From an uncultured beta proteobacterium (GTDB lineage Bacteria > Pseudomonadota > Gammaproteobacteria > Burkholderiales > SG8-41), in NCBI GenBank assembly GCA_903885665.1, contig CAISJL010000185.1, positions 24,686 to 88,685 on the forward strand: a stretch of 64,000 nt of DNA. Reading direction: 5' to 3'. Position numbers and translations under genes: made by a program. The number at the start of each line of letters is the position of its first letter. The stretch's first letter is position 1. Below are positions 17,079-25,368 of this stretch, in pieces. Under the pieces are notes generated by a model that saw only the letters and a program-made list of their open reading frames with translations, was not told where the DNA came from and did no database searches.

Positions 17079-17996
17079 ATGAAAGTTGGCTATATCGGCC
17101 TTGGCACCATGGGTGGCTCAATGGCCTTGAACCTCTGTAGCGCAGGATTTGATCTCACCGTCTACGACATTCGCCCGGAAATGGCTGCACGCCCAGTCGC
17201 TGCAGGTGCCAAACGTGCAGACTCGGTATTGGCGCTAGCCCAAACCGTTGACGTGGTACTGACCTCGCTTCCGGGGCCACTCGAAGCGCAGGCCGTAGGT
17301 GCTGACTTAATCGCTGGTCTAAAACGCGGCAGCGTGTGGTTTGATGTCACCACCAACTCACCAACTGTGGTGCGCGCGCTCAGCGCAGCCTGCGCTGAGA
17401 AGGGTATCAATATGTTAGATGCTCCTGTCTCTGGCGGCCCTGGTGGTGCTAAAAGCGGCAAAATGGCGCTATTGGTTGGCGGTGATGAAGCTACCTTTAA
17501 CCAATATCGTACGGTGCTAGATGCGATTGGTGACCAAGTCCTCTACATTGGCCCTATCGGTGCCGGCACTGTAGCCAAACTGGTGCACAACTGCGCAGGC
17601 TATGCCATCCAAACCGCCTTAGCAGAAGTATTCACCGTAGGCGTTAAAGCCGGTGTAGAACCACTAGCGCTATGGAACGCTGTGCGTCAATGCTCGCTCG
17701 GCCGTCAACGCACCTTTGACCGCTTGGGTAAGCAATTCCTGCAAGGCAGTTTCGAGCCACCAGACTTTGCCCTCAAGCTCGCCCTTAAAGACGTCGCCCT
17801 CGCCACCGAACTTGGACGCGAACTCGGTGTGCCCATGCGAGTCGCTAATCTGGCGCACGCCGACATGACTGAGGCACTGAATCGCGGTTGGGGCGAGCGT
17901 GACTCGCGTGTGCCCATGCTGCTTCAAGAAGAGCGTGCTGGTGTCACTATCAAAGTACCGGTCGCGGACATTCAAGCCATACTGGCCAAAGATTAG
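17079..17996 (+). CDS. NAD(P)-dependent beta-hydroxyacid dehydrogenase (HIBADH/tartronate semialdehyde reductase family)
   Basis: A 305-residue enzyme with the N-terminal nucleotide-binding motif GYIGLGTMGGSMA, the substrate-binding DAPVSGGPGGA and the catalytic Lys in GAGTVAKLVHNCAGY (family signature with conserved Lys and Asn). Members reduce or oxidise small beta-hydroxyacids such as 3-hydroxyisobutyrate, tartronate semialdehyde or 2-(hydroxymethyl)glutarate. The exact substrate is not evident. An AAGAGG site sits 8 bases before ATG 17079; the in-frame ATG at 17073 is too close to it. It is 16 bases upstream of an alpha/beta hydrolase, probably in one operon. Confidence 0.9.
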   Translation: MKVGYIGLGTMGGSMALNLCSAGFDLTVYDIRPEMAARPVAAGAKRADSVLALAQTVDVVLTSLPGPLEAQAVGADLIAGLKRGSVWFDVTTNSPTVVRALSAACAEKGINMLDAPVSGGPGGAKSGKMALLVGGDEATFNQYRTVLDAIGDQVLYIGPIGAGTVAKLVHNCAGYAIQTALAEVFTVGVKAGVEPLALWNAVRQCSLGRQRTFDRLGKQFLQGSFEPPDFALKLALKDVALATELGRELGVPMRVANLAHADMTEALNRGWGERDSRVPMLLQEERAGVTIKVPVADIQAILAKD

Positions 17997-18012
17997 ACTG
18001 CAACCCATACCG

Positions 18013-18843
18013 ATGAGCTCACCCTTTATCACCACTGACGGTTGCACCATAGCCTACACCCTTCACGCTGCTGCCGGCGCCCAAGCACCGCGCGTGGTGC
18101 TGATACACTCCCTCGCCTTAGACCGCAGCATCTGGGACGGCGTGGTCGCCGCCCTCGAAGCAGACACCCAAATTCTTACTCTTGACTGTCGGGGTCATGG
18201 CCGCTCAGACCGCCCGCACATGCGCTACAGTCCCCAGCTCTTCGCCCGCGATGTCAACCAGCTCATGGCGCATATTGGGTGGTCGCAAGCGGTGATTGCC
18301 GGCTGCTCGATGGGCGGATTGGTTGCCCAAGCCCTAGCCATCGAGCACCCCGATCGTTGCGCGGGCTTGGTGTTAATCGACACCACCGCTTGGTATGGCG
18401 CAGATGCCCCTACGGTATGGCGCGAACGTGGTGCCACCGGCAAGACCAAAGGCATGGCCGCACTCGTTGCCTTTCAAACCGAACGCTGGTTTAGTGATGC
18501 CTTTCGCGGCACGCACCCTGCCATCGTTGAACGCTTGACTCAAATTTTTACCGCCAATGATGTCGACTGCTATGCCGAGACCTGTGCCATGCTCGGCGAT
18601 GCCGACTTACGCGCCGGCCTCAGCAGGCTACAAATCCCCACAATGGTTATCGTGGGCGAAGAAGATTACGCCACGCCTGTTGCCATGGCAGAAGCCCTAC
18701 AAGCAGCAATTTCTGGCGCTTCGCTCCATGTGTTAACCGGCGGCCGCCACATTACCCCGACTGAAAAGCCACAAGACATTGCTGCTCATATCCGCTCAAT
18801 CTTAAAGCGCGCCTGCACAAACTCAGTAAACATAGCCGTATGA
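18013..18843 (+). CDS. Alpha/beta-fold hydrolase (3-oxoadipate enol-lactonase-like)
   Basis: About 276 residues with the alpha/beta hydrolase pattern: HSLALDRSIWDGV (oxyanion region), DCRGHGRSD, nucleophile elbow GCSMGG (Ser), acid in VGEEDYATPV, and His in GGRHITPTEKP. The pattern is close to PcaD-type lactonases, but the family also includes esterases, and no other pca gene is nearby. The natural start is ATG 18013, 16 bases after the dehydrogenase stop. The two are probably co-transcribed and may act on the same catabolic intermediate. Confidence 0.87.
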   Translation: MSSPFITTDGCTIAYTLHAAAGAQAPRVVLIHSLALDRSIWDGVVAALEADTQILTLDCRGHGRSDRPHMRYSPQLFARDVNQLMAHIGWSQAVIAGCSMGGLVAQALAIEHPDRCAGLVLIDTTAWYGADAPTVWRERGATGKTKGMAALVAFQTERWFSDAFRGTHPAIVERLTQIFTANDVDCYAETCAMLGDADLRAGLSRLQIPTMVIVGEEDYATPVAMAEALQAAISGASLHVLTGGRHITPTEKPQDIAAHIRSILKRACTNSVNIAV

Positions 18844-19265
18844 CATAGCCATCACCATCGCTAACGCGTTGGGATCTATTATTCTAGGATCTATTGTAGG
18901 CGGCTAAAAAACAACGGGTATCTTCATAACATTAGCGGCAATGCAGGTGGCAATACCGGCGGCAGCTCTGGCGGCAATACGCGGCAAGTGAGTGCCTAGC
19001 TATTGGCAAGGTGTTGCCTAACAAACCGAAATCACTCGCGATTTTATACAATTTTTCTGTAATTACACGCTAAAACTCAGCGTATTTTAGTTGGTATGAA
19101 TTTCGCTTATGTGTTTGGTATATCTGTTTAGCATCTGTATTGAACATTTGCTGTTTTGCTGTTTTGCTGTTTTATTTTAACTGTATAGATAGCTTATCTA
19201 TTAGCACTCTCTTTTGCTATTCACGCTGACTCACTCACCATCACCACGATTGTATACGTAATACT
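18844..19265. other. 422-base gap without a recognisable gene
   Basis: On plus, 18925-19000 reads in one frame as a short Gly/Asn-rich peptide, but there is no start codon with a ribosome site and the frame is closed just upstream, so it is at most a gene relic. An 8-bp repeat lies at 19149-19172. The remainder is AT-rich and leads into the orphan gene at 19266. Confidence 0.6.
19149..19172. repeat. 8-bp tandem repeat TGCTGTTT, three copies
   Basis: Three perfect copies of TGCTGTTT in the intergenic region ahead of the orphan gene at 19266. Confidence 0.85.
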
Positions 19266-19973
19266 ATGGACATACCGAGTAGCCCTAAAAACATCACACC
19301 AAACGCTATAACAAACAACTCCACACCACCACACACCAAACTCAATAGCAACCCCAACAATACCTTCTCTCGCAACTTAGCGCGCGCGCTTGAAACACCA
19401 GCAGCACAACTTCAAAAAACAAGCAGCACTGCAACTCGAAATATGCTGAGTCATACGCAATTGGCGAGCAACGCACGACAAACCTCTAATACGTATTGGA
19501 GTATTCAAACAGGAGAACCGATGATGACTAGTCGATTAGCCGACAAAGCATCACTCGCCATTATGGACACAGCGCTGCAAGTGCAATCCACACTCAATGC
19601 AGCCGGCATTAGCCTCAATCCGCCGATTGATTTTAAAGTGAGTGCCGATGGACTGGCAGTCGGTAATCATCCGATGGCACCCCAGATTCAAGCGCTCATG
19701 ACGGATCACCCCGATTTATTTAAACAATACCGCGATGCATTGCTCATGACTGCACACGCTACCGTATTACAACGCGCCGAGCAATCACACACTGAGTACT
19801 ACACGGCCTATGATCATGGCCACATTCATCAAGCAGACCAAATGATTAAACGTCTGCGCAATGCGACACCCATAGAAGTGGGACAGCGTTTTGGCAATAA
19901 TGATATCGAATTATTATTAACTACGCAGGTGCCACGCGGCTGGCCATCTACAGCACAAGAGTTCAGTGCTTAA
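19266..19973 (+). CDS. Orphan protein with disordered Asn/Thr/Ser-rich N-terminus
   Basis: A 235-residue protein I do not recognise. Residues 1-85 are low-complexity (Asn, Thr, Ser, Pro, Gln) and probably disordered. Residues 85-235 look folded, with helices (RLADKASLAIMDTALQVQS, IQALMTDHPDLFKQYRDAL, TVLQRAEQSHTEYYTAY). There is no signal peptide, membrane segment or Cys. A disordered N-terminus before a helical domain is seen in some secreted effectors, but no secretion genes are near and this is only a resemblance. No good ribosome site precedes the ATG. The gene stands alone. Confidence 0.65.
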   Translation: MDIPSSPKNITPNAITNNSTPPHTKLNSNPNNTFSRNLARALETPAAQLQKTSSTATRNMLSHTQLASNARQTSNTYWSIQTGEPMMTSRLADKASLAIMDTALQVQSTLNAAGISLNPPIDFKVSADGLAVGNHPMAPQIQALMTDHPDLFKQYRDALLMTAHATVLQRAEQSHTEYYTAYDHGHIHQADQMIKRLRNATPIEVGQRFGNNDIELLLTTQVPRGWPSTAQEFSA

Positions 19974-19975
19974 TA

Positions 19976-19999
19976 GATTAAGATTAAGATTGAGATTAG
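19976..19999. repeat. Hexamer repeat GATTAA, four copies
   Basis: GATTAA, GATTAA, GATTGA, GATTAG in a row immediately after the stop codon of the orphan gene. Confidence 0.75.
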
Positions 20000-20057
20000 C
20001 TTAATTTTAACTTAGCTTCGCTTAAGCACTCACCATCTGCACCATCACTACGAGGTG

Positions 20058-20085
20058 GGCAGACGCTTGGTTAACAGCGTCTGCC
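20058..20085. terminator. Perfect 9-bp hairpin between converging genes
   Basis: GGCAGACGC pairs perfectly with GCGTCTGCC across a 10-base loop. It lies between the orphan gene (plus) and the LprI-like gene (minus). There is no U tract on either side, so it is a probable but not classic terminator serving both directions. Confidence 0.5.
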
Positions 20086-20102
20086 TATCAATCGACTGGG
20101 GC

Positions 20103-20762
20103 TTATTTAAAACGCTTGTAATCGCCCTCGGCAATACCATTTCTAGGGGTGCACGATACAAACTCGCTGATATTCAATACAGCATCTGTTATTTTAATCA
20201 CGCTGTCATCCGTAGATTCGGTTTTAAATCCCCCTTTCACTGGCTTTAACTGATCATCCAGCGCACACAAGGAGCCATCAGGGAATGGCTTAGGTTGATT
20301 ACCGTTAGGCATCCAATTACCCCATAAAGTAATTCTCTCTTTGCCATTCGCCATGTAGACCAACGCTGCTAAATCCTCAGGGGTAAATTTGGCCTTGGCA
20401 TTCGAATACACTTTAGCTGACTGATAAGTCTCTAACTCACTAATCCGGCTACGCACTGTTTGCAGGCACTGATTCAGTGTCGCAGCAGCAGGGGCTGACT
20501 TACCGGCAGCTTGCAGGCAATAGGCATAACCCGATACAAATACTTTTTGGGTGGCCAGAATAAACCCAGGCAATGGAAACGACTTGTTGAGCCTTTTAAA
20601 CACCTCGCCCATGCGTGCATCTTCGGTATCAAGGTCGGGGTTTGCACAAATAAATTTTTCTAAAGGCGACCTGGCTTTAGCACAATCAAAACTCGCCGCC
20701 GATGTCCACATCGAGGCCAGTGACATCAAAGCTGTAATACCAGCGATTAATATAAATCTCAT
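20103..20762 (-). CDS. Secreted protein with LprI-like (DUF1311) N-terminal motif
   Basis: A 219-residue protein with a signal peptide (MRFILIAGITALMSLASMW, cleavage near SAA-SFD). The following SFDCAKARSPLEKFICANPDL...DARMGEVFKRL is the Cys-containing motif of lysozyme-inhibitor LprI-like proteins. The rest (about residues 75-219) is not recognised; it has two further Cys pairs, probably disulfides in the periplasm. The start at 20762 is chosen because GGGAGA lies 6 bases upstream; the frame extends six codons further. A role in resisting host or predator lysozyme is only inferred from the motif. Confidence 0.78.
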   Translation of the reverse strand: MRFILIAGITALMSLASMWTSAASFDCAKARSPLEKFICANPDLDTEDARMGEVFKRLNKSFPLPGFILATQKVFVSGYAYCLQAAGKSAPAAATLNQCLQTVRSRISELETYQSAKVYSNAKAKFTPEDLAALVYMANGKERITLWGNWMPNGNQPKPFPDGSLCALDDQLKPVKGGFKTESTDDSVIKITDAVLNISEFVSCTPRNGIAEGDYKRFK

Positions 20763-20854
20763 CTTATTTTCTCCCAACAAATAGTCAGCACATCCATTGA
20801 TTTAAACATCGGCTATCACGGCCGAATCGCATACTCTAGCATTATAACAAGAGG

Positions 20855-21235
20855 CTATTGAGCAATCGCGTCTGCGCCCACAATCCGATCGTTGCTAGCG
20901 AAGAGGACGCAGCGTCCAGGGCCACTCAGGCTACTACATGTTTGTAAGGCTGCGTGCTGTACGTATTCAATCGTGACTTGAGATCGAGAGCCATTATTGT
21001 TTGTCAATGCATAGGTACAATCAATCACCTGCGCCGTATTATTTAATTTCACTACAAACGCTTTGTGATAGCGCTTAAGAAAATACTCATGCACATAGAG
21101 CGCTTGGCACTGCGTCGTCAACAAGGCAATGTGCGCATTGCTCTTGGGGTTAATGTCTTATTTAAGATCCATGTCTTGTTTAGAGTCAATGCCTTGCGCA
21201 AGAATCAAACTCACCAAAAAACATTGGCGTATCAC
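20855..21235 (-). pseudogene. Small secreted protein interrupted by an in-frame stop
   Basis: From GTG 21233-21235 the frame encodes a signal-like stretch (IRQCFLVSLILAQG), then a TAA at 21158-21160, then continues open to the stop at 20855 (DINPKSNAHIALLTT... ending SNDRIVGADAIAQ). Without the stop it would be a ~126-residue exported protein with several Cys. Only the downstream part could be translated now, from a weak TTG at about 21124. The family is not recognised. The reading is based on hydrophobicity and frame continuity, so the call is tentative. Confidence 0.5.
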
Positions 21236-21275
21236 CAGGTAATGATCGCTAAGCGCATCTCACACCATGAATGCG

Positions 21276-22124
21276 CTAGCGCGCTGGGAATTGCGCTGGC
21301 TGGCCATAGCCTGGCGGGTATGCTCCATAAGCCTGTGGTGCCTCATAAGCTTGAGGTGCCCCATAGCCAGGCGGCGGATAGCCGTATGCGCCTGCCTGAC
21401 CACTCGGGTATTGGAATTGTGAAGAATTTGCGCTCTGCGGTAGCGGTGGGTAACCATAGCCTTGCACCGGCGGGGGCATCATATTCGGCAACATCGGTTC
21501 CACACTCATCCGAATGTTGTCCGGAGGCAACTTAGCATCTTTACCTCTTCCACCGTAAATCTCAGCAAGCAAACCGGGGTTATTACCAGCTTTCGCTTCT
21601 ACAGTCGCATCAATTAATGCTGCCATTGCGGGGGAGTCCGAAGTGCCTAACCATGAGGCTCTGTTATCACGAATAAACATCAATTGTTCTAAACTACAGA
21701 TGCCCGCATTTTGCTGCAGCCATTGAAATGCTTTAGCACTGCGCGCGAGCGGCTCATGCACAGTCAGTGCAACCGATTTAAAATTAGCAACAATACAACC
21801 TGAGCCTTTAACTGCCAATTTTGCTGCGGTCTTTGGTTCGTCTTTGAGATCGGTTTTAAGGTCCGCTTTAGGATCAGCCTTAGCTACTGGTGCGGCTGCA
21901 CGCGCTGGGGCAGGTGCTGGTGCTGGTGTAGCTGCAGGTGTAGCTACAGGTGCTGGTGCAGGTGTAGCCACAGCTGTAGTGGCAGGCATAGCCGCAAGCG
22001 CTGCTGCAGTAGCTGCGGCTTTAGCAGCAGCAGCGACAGCTGCTGCTGGCACAGTCTCCGCCGCCATCGCAACACTAGCGCATAACAGCACCGTCAATCC
22101 TAATAAATTCTTCATATTTATCAT
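21276..22124 (-). CDS. Exported protein with Ala/Pro-rich linker and Tyr/Pro/Gly-rich tail
   Basis: About 282 residues. A signal peptide (NLLGLTVLLCASVAMA) is followed by ~100 residues of Ala, Pro, Val and Thr, then a Lys/Asp-rich stretch. A central folded-looking domain with two Cys (GSGCIVANFKSVALTVHEPL to LLAEIYGGRGKDAKLP) comes next, and the tail is Gly-Tyr-Pro-Pro-Gln rich. The start is ATG 22122-22124 or 22113-22115; neither has a good ribosome site. The Ala/Pro segment looks like a wall-spanning linker, which suggests a periplasmic or envelope protein. No family is recognised. Confidence 0.7.
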   Translation of the reverse strand: MINMKNLLGLTVLLCASVAMAAETVPAAAVAAAAKAAATAAALAAMPATTAVATPAPAPVATPAATPAPAPAPARAAAPVAKADPKADLKTDLKDEPKTAAKLAVKGSGCIVANFKSVALTVHEPLARSAKAFQWLQQNAGICSLEQLMFIRDNRASWLGTSDSPAMAALIDATVEAKAGNNPGLLAEIYGGRGKDAKLPPDNIRMSVEPMLPNMMPPPVQGYGYPPLPQSANSSQFQYPSGQAGAYGYPPPGYGAPQAYEAPQAYGAYPPGYGQPAQFPAR

Positions 22125-22244
22125 ATAGTTACCGCATTTATAGGGCTGCTGACTGATCAAATCGATAGACGTGATCACGCAGCTTTAACCTGCCACATGC
22201 TAGGTATCGGATCAATCGTTCAAAACTTTAAGCACGCATTGGTA

Positions 22245-22775
22245 TTAAGTAATAATTGCGGTGTTAATAATTCGATTGGCATAATCCAAAAACTCTAAGG
22301 CAATTGCATTTTTTTCTTTGAGGGATGAAATCACATCGGTTGCCTTAAACAGGCGATCCGCCAACATGCGACAAATGCGTGTCAATAGCAATTGATAGAT
22401 ATCGGGATCATTGGCCTCCATGCGCTGGAAGTTTTTCAAAGTTAATTCTACAACTGCGCTATTTTTGATGGCTCGACACGAGGCGTAGCGGGGCTGATGA
22501 CAAATCAACCCCACTTCACCCAAAAATGTGCCAGGCCCCGTCTGCGCCACCAAACGATTCACTCCTTTTTGGCGCTTCAAAATCTCAAATAAACCAGAAA
22601 CAATTAAAAATGCCGACTCCGATGCTTCACCCTCGATAATGATTTCATCGTGCTCGCGCACCTCACGCCACTCGCAATAAGCCAGAAATCGATTTAGAAA
22701 TTCGGTATCTACACCCGGAAAAAAATCCGAGGTCTTTAATGCGGTAATCGCTAACTGCTTGGCAGAGTCTTCCAT
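22245..22775 (-). CDS. Cyclic nucleotide-binding domain protein without DNA-binding domain
   Basis: A 176-residue protein with one CRP-type sensor domain (about residues 15-130), including the phosphate-binding cassette region GTFLGEVGLICHQPRYASCRA (Glu and Arg present). The C-terminal ~45 residues are helical with no helix-turn-helix, so it probably acts through protein contacts rather than as a transcription factor. The ligand, cAMP or c-di-GMP-like, is not determinable. The start at 22775 has AGGA 7 bases upstream. A block of tetranucleotide repeats begins 16 bases before the start. Confidence 0.85.
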   Translation of the reverse strand: MEDSAKQLAITALKTSDFFPGVDTEFLNRFLAYCEWREVREHDEIIIEGEASESAFLIVSGLFEILKRQKGVNRLVAQTGPGTFLGEVGLICHQPRYASCRAIKNSAVVELTLKNFQRMEANDPDIYQLLLTRICRMLADRLFKATDVISSLKEKNAIALEFLDYANRIINTAIIT

Positions 22776-22790
22776 ATTTATTCCTAATCC

Positions 22791-22850
<60 letters not shown>

Positions 22851-22962
22851 ACATCTAATCACTGAGTATCGACCAAAGTACGCCAAAGTTTAGCCATCTA
22901 TGATAAACAGACCACTGGTACGTTTTTTTGTGACATTCTATCCTGTGACATTCTATTTTACG

Positions 22963-24261
22963 CTAAAACACCTTTTTGACTGTCACCGTGATCAGGGTCT
23001 TCTGATAACTATTGATGGGGATATTGGAGCTGTTCACATCCCGCATCACATCTACTGAAGGTCGAAACCCCCATACATAAAAATCACGCTTAGTGATGGA
23101 TACACTCTCAGACCAGCGCTGATCATTGCGATATACCCCAAAAAACGGATCCATATCAGCATACGCGCGGCGATTACTGCTTACCTTTGCCGTGACTTGA
23201 TAGGGGCTACGCCGTATTCCCCACTGCGCACCCAAGCCCCAAGCACTGCCCTTCGACGTATACAAAGCATCTGCCGTTTGGTTGAGCTCGCGTTGGGTAT
23301 CGACAAATAGCTTGAGGTAAGGGTCGACCTCCCACGCCAATTGCAGCACAAAGGTATCGGATTGGGCGTTCAAATACGAATACTCTGGATACTCTATCCA
23401 CGAGCGCTTATAGCCCAAGCCTAACTTCCAAGCAAACGATAGCGCTTGGGAGTAATCCAATAGCAGTGAAGGCGCACGATACAAGGACTGATAACCTAAT
23501 AATGTGTCCTCATATGAAACACCGACACCCACACTCGGCAGACTTGGCAGGCGGCGCATCGCTGTCAGTTTGTTCACGGTTCTATCGTTGGCTTTGGACG
23601 GGTAATCATATTGATTGATCTCAGCGGCAAAGCTAGCCCAACTGTTCTGGGCTTGGGGAGAGATATAAGCCAGGCTGGTTAATAAACCAGATTCAGTTCT
23701 TTGCTTCACTGCTGGGGTGTAATCAAAAGTCTGACCAAATAAAGTAATCTGCTGCTCTTTGGGGCTGGCCCGCGGATTGGTGTCACGCACCAATCCAAAA
23801 CCTAAGGAAAATGGCCGTTCAATGGCATCAATCTCGGCAACATAGGCCTCCACTTTATCGCGCACAGGAATCGGCAAGTCTTCGTCTAAAATCTCTCGAA
23901 ATAAACGGCGCGCAGCCACGTACTCACGTGCAGTATATAAAGCACGCGCCCACTCTAACTTTACTCGAATGCTGGCAGTGGCTTGGTATAGCGCTTTAAA
24001 AATTGTAGCCGCGCGCAACGGTTCAGCATCCATGGCAGATATACCTAAATCGAAGGTGCGTTGATACTCTTGGGGGGGAAGCGTTTGTAAGGTAGGTGGG
24101 TTTAAAGCAGGCGGCGCTACAACAGATGGCTTTAGGCTATCTGTTGCTTGGGCGCAAACAACGCATACCATAAAAAAAAGCGCCCACGGCGCTTGCAGAC
24201 GACATCGCCAGCCGCGGCTACTTACTCGTGGCACCAAAGGCCCCAATGTAGCGTTCGACAC
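22963..24261 (-). CDS. Slam-type outer-membrane lipoprotein translocator (DUF560)
   Basis: A 432-residue protein with a signal-like N-terminus (APWALFFMVCVVCAQA), a TPR-like helical region (about 45-130: AATIFKALYQATAS, WARALYTAREYVAARRLF) and a 14-strand-type beta barrel (about 145-432) that starts FSLGFGLVRDTNP and ends in Phe (VTVKKVF), as in outer-membrane proteins. This is the layout of surface lipoprotein assembly modulators, which flip lipoproteins to the outer face. The neighbouring gene encodes a matching TbpB-like lipoprotein. The start GTG 24259-24261 overlaps that gene by 44 bases; ATG 24169-24171 is an alternative, but it would leave the signal peptide without a basic n-region. 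Confidence 0.85.
   Translation of the reverse strand: MSNATLGPLVPRVSSRGWRCRLQAPWALFFMVCVVCAQATDSLKPSVVAPPALNPPTLQTLPPQEYQRTFDLGISAMDAEPLRAATIFKALYQATASIRVKLEWARALYTAREYVAARRLFREILDEDLPIPVRDKVEAYVAEIDAIERPFSLGFGLVRDTNPRASPKEQQITLFGQTFDYTPAVKQRTESGLLTSLAYISPQAQNSWASFAAEINQYDYPSKANDRTVNKLTAMRRLPSLPSVGVGVSYEDTLLGYQSLYRAPSLLLDYSQALSFAWKLGLGYKRSWIEYPEYSYLNAQSDTFVLQLAWEVDPYLKLFVDTQRELNQTADALYTSKGSAWGLGAQWGIRRSPYQVTAKVSSNRRAYADMDPFFGVYRNDQRWSESVSITKRDFYVWGFRPSVDVMRDVNSSNIPINSYQKTLITVTVKKVF
24172..24194 (-). terminator. Intrinsic terminator after the TbpB-like gene, inside the Slam 5' end
   Basis: On the minus strand AAGCGCC-GTG-GGCGCTT forms a 7-bp GC-rich stem with a 3-base loop followed by a run of eight T in total. 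This is a textbook factor-independent terminator, 24 bases after the lipoprotein stop codon. It lies within the predicted signal-peptide codons of the Slam gene, where the T run encodes Phe-Phe. Confidence 0.85.
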
Positions 24262-25180
24262 CTGATGCTGTCTTCACTGAAAAAACTCCACCCGCCTCAA
24301 CAGCAGCAGGTCCGTAGAAACGGCCATAAGCATTGCCACTCAAAGAAGTTCCAGAAGCGTTAGCAACAGTACCAGAAAAAGAGTTACTCGAAGACCAACT
24401 AAGAGTCCCGGTTAAATCTAAATTTGTCCTGGTGATCGCAGTCGCACTCAACCCTGTTGTTGTATTGACCGATGAAGTGCTCGCAGTAACAAACGCAATC
24501 GATTTGTTGGCGTAGTCTGTAGTTAAGGTCACCGTACTCTTGGTAAAGTTAACACCACCCGAGGAGTCGACATAGACGCCCCCCGAAACACCACTATACG
24601 TGCCAGTACCGGTAGTCGGAATACCCGCATAGCTCGTCGCACTACCCACAGAGGCTGCGCCAACGGTGGCACTCGTTGTCGTGCGTCCAGTCTCCCAGGC
24701 GCCAAAGGTTTGATATTCCCAAGCTGTAGTCATATCCTTGATGACTGGATAAATAGCTATAGCCGTAGCGGAGCTAAGGACATTGCTGTTGTACACTGCA
24801 GCCACATGACTATCTACACTACCAACCTGCACACCAAAAGTAGCGCTTGATGTGGTACTAAATGTGGTGGTTGCATTAGCGGTAATCGTCAATTGATTGA
24901 GGACACCCGAACTATTATAGGCGACGGCTAGTGAGCCATCGGATTTTAGAGCAGGTGTCGAGGGCGCATCCGTAGTCACAACCCCAGAGGAGTTCAGCGT
25001 AACACTCGTATCCTCCAATGAGTAAGCGCTATAGCTTGTCGAGGTATTTGCAGTTGCGCTCAACAACTTGGTATACGTAGTGGAGTCGGTAGTCGTCGTT
25101 GTGGTGCTACTACTACCCCCACCACCAGCACACGCGCTGAGCAACGCAACCCAAAGAAAAATTGAGTGTTTTATGGTCAT
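24218..25180 (-). CDS. TbpB-like surface lipoprotein, probable Slam substrate
   Basis: A ~320-residue lipoprotein. The lipobox is LSAC (MTIKHSIFLWVALLSAC) and is followed by AGGGGSSS and a Thr-rich linker, as in neisserial surface lipoproteins. The C-terminal ~100 residues form a transferrin-binding-protein-B-type barrel: LTGTLSW, GRFYGPAAVEAGGVFSV and YIGAFGA. Known Slam substrates share this anchor-linker-barrel plan. The ligand (metal carrier, haem or other) is not evident, and no TonB-dependent receptor is adjacent. The start is at 25180, seven codons inside the longest frame, so that the n-region is short and basic. Confidence 0.85.
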   Translation of the reverse strand: MTIKHSIFLWVALLSACAGGGGSSSTTTTTTDSTTYTKLLSATANTSTSYSAYSLEDTSVTLNSSGVVTTDAPSTPALKSDGSLAVAYNSSGVLNQLTITANATTTFSTTSSATFGVQVGSVDSHVAAVYNSNVLSSATAIAIYPVIKDMTTAWEYQTFGAWETGRTTTSATVGAASVGSATSYAGIPTTGTGTYSGVSGGVYVDSSGGVNFTKSTVTLTTDYANKSIAFVTASTSSVNTTTGLSATAITRTNLDLTGTLSWSSSNSFSGTVANASGTSLSGNAYGRFYGPAAVEAGGVFSVKTASGVERYIGAFGATSK

Positions 25181-25325
25181 GGTGCGCGTACAGTTTGTCA
25201 TCAGACCTCTACTTTTAACTATTCATGTTTCGATGTTCAAGCATAACATACCGAACAGCAGCAATAGCCTAAAATTATGCCGGCCGCATGACGCACGCAT
25301 TTAAGTGGGCGCAGTGCCATGAAGG

Positions 25326-25353
25326 ATTAAGGTATAAGGTATAAGGTATAAGG
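25326..25353. repeat. Heptamer repeat TATAAGG
   Basis: Three perfect TATAAGG units preceded by a partial TTAAGG, in the gap between the Bug receptor and the TbpB-like lipoprotein gene. Confidence 0.8.
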
Positions 25354-25368
25354 GATAACGATCAGCCA

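Noticed and set aside
18925..19000. Gly/Asn-rich reading (NISGNAGGNTGGSSGGN-like) that could be a small structural gene
   Set aside because: No start codon with a ribosome site and a stop closes the frame just upstream; at most a relic.
21844..22128. Ala/Gly/Val-rich plus-strand frame antisense to the 21,276-22,124 gene
   Set aside because: It mirrors the repeated Ala/Pro codons of the real gene on the other strand, with no ribosome site; a shadow frame.
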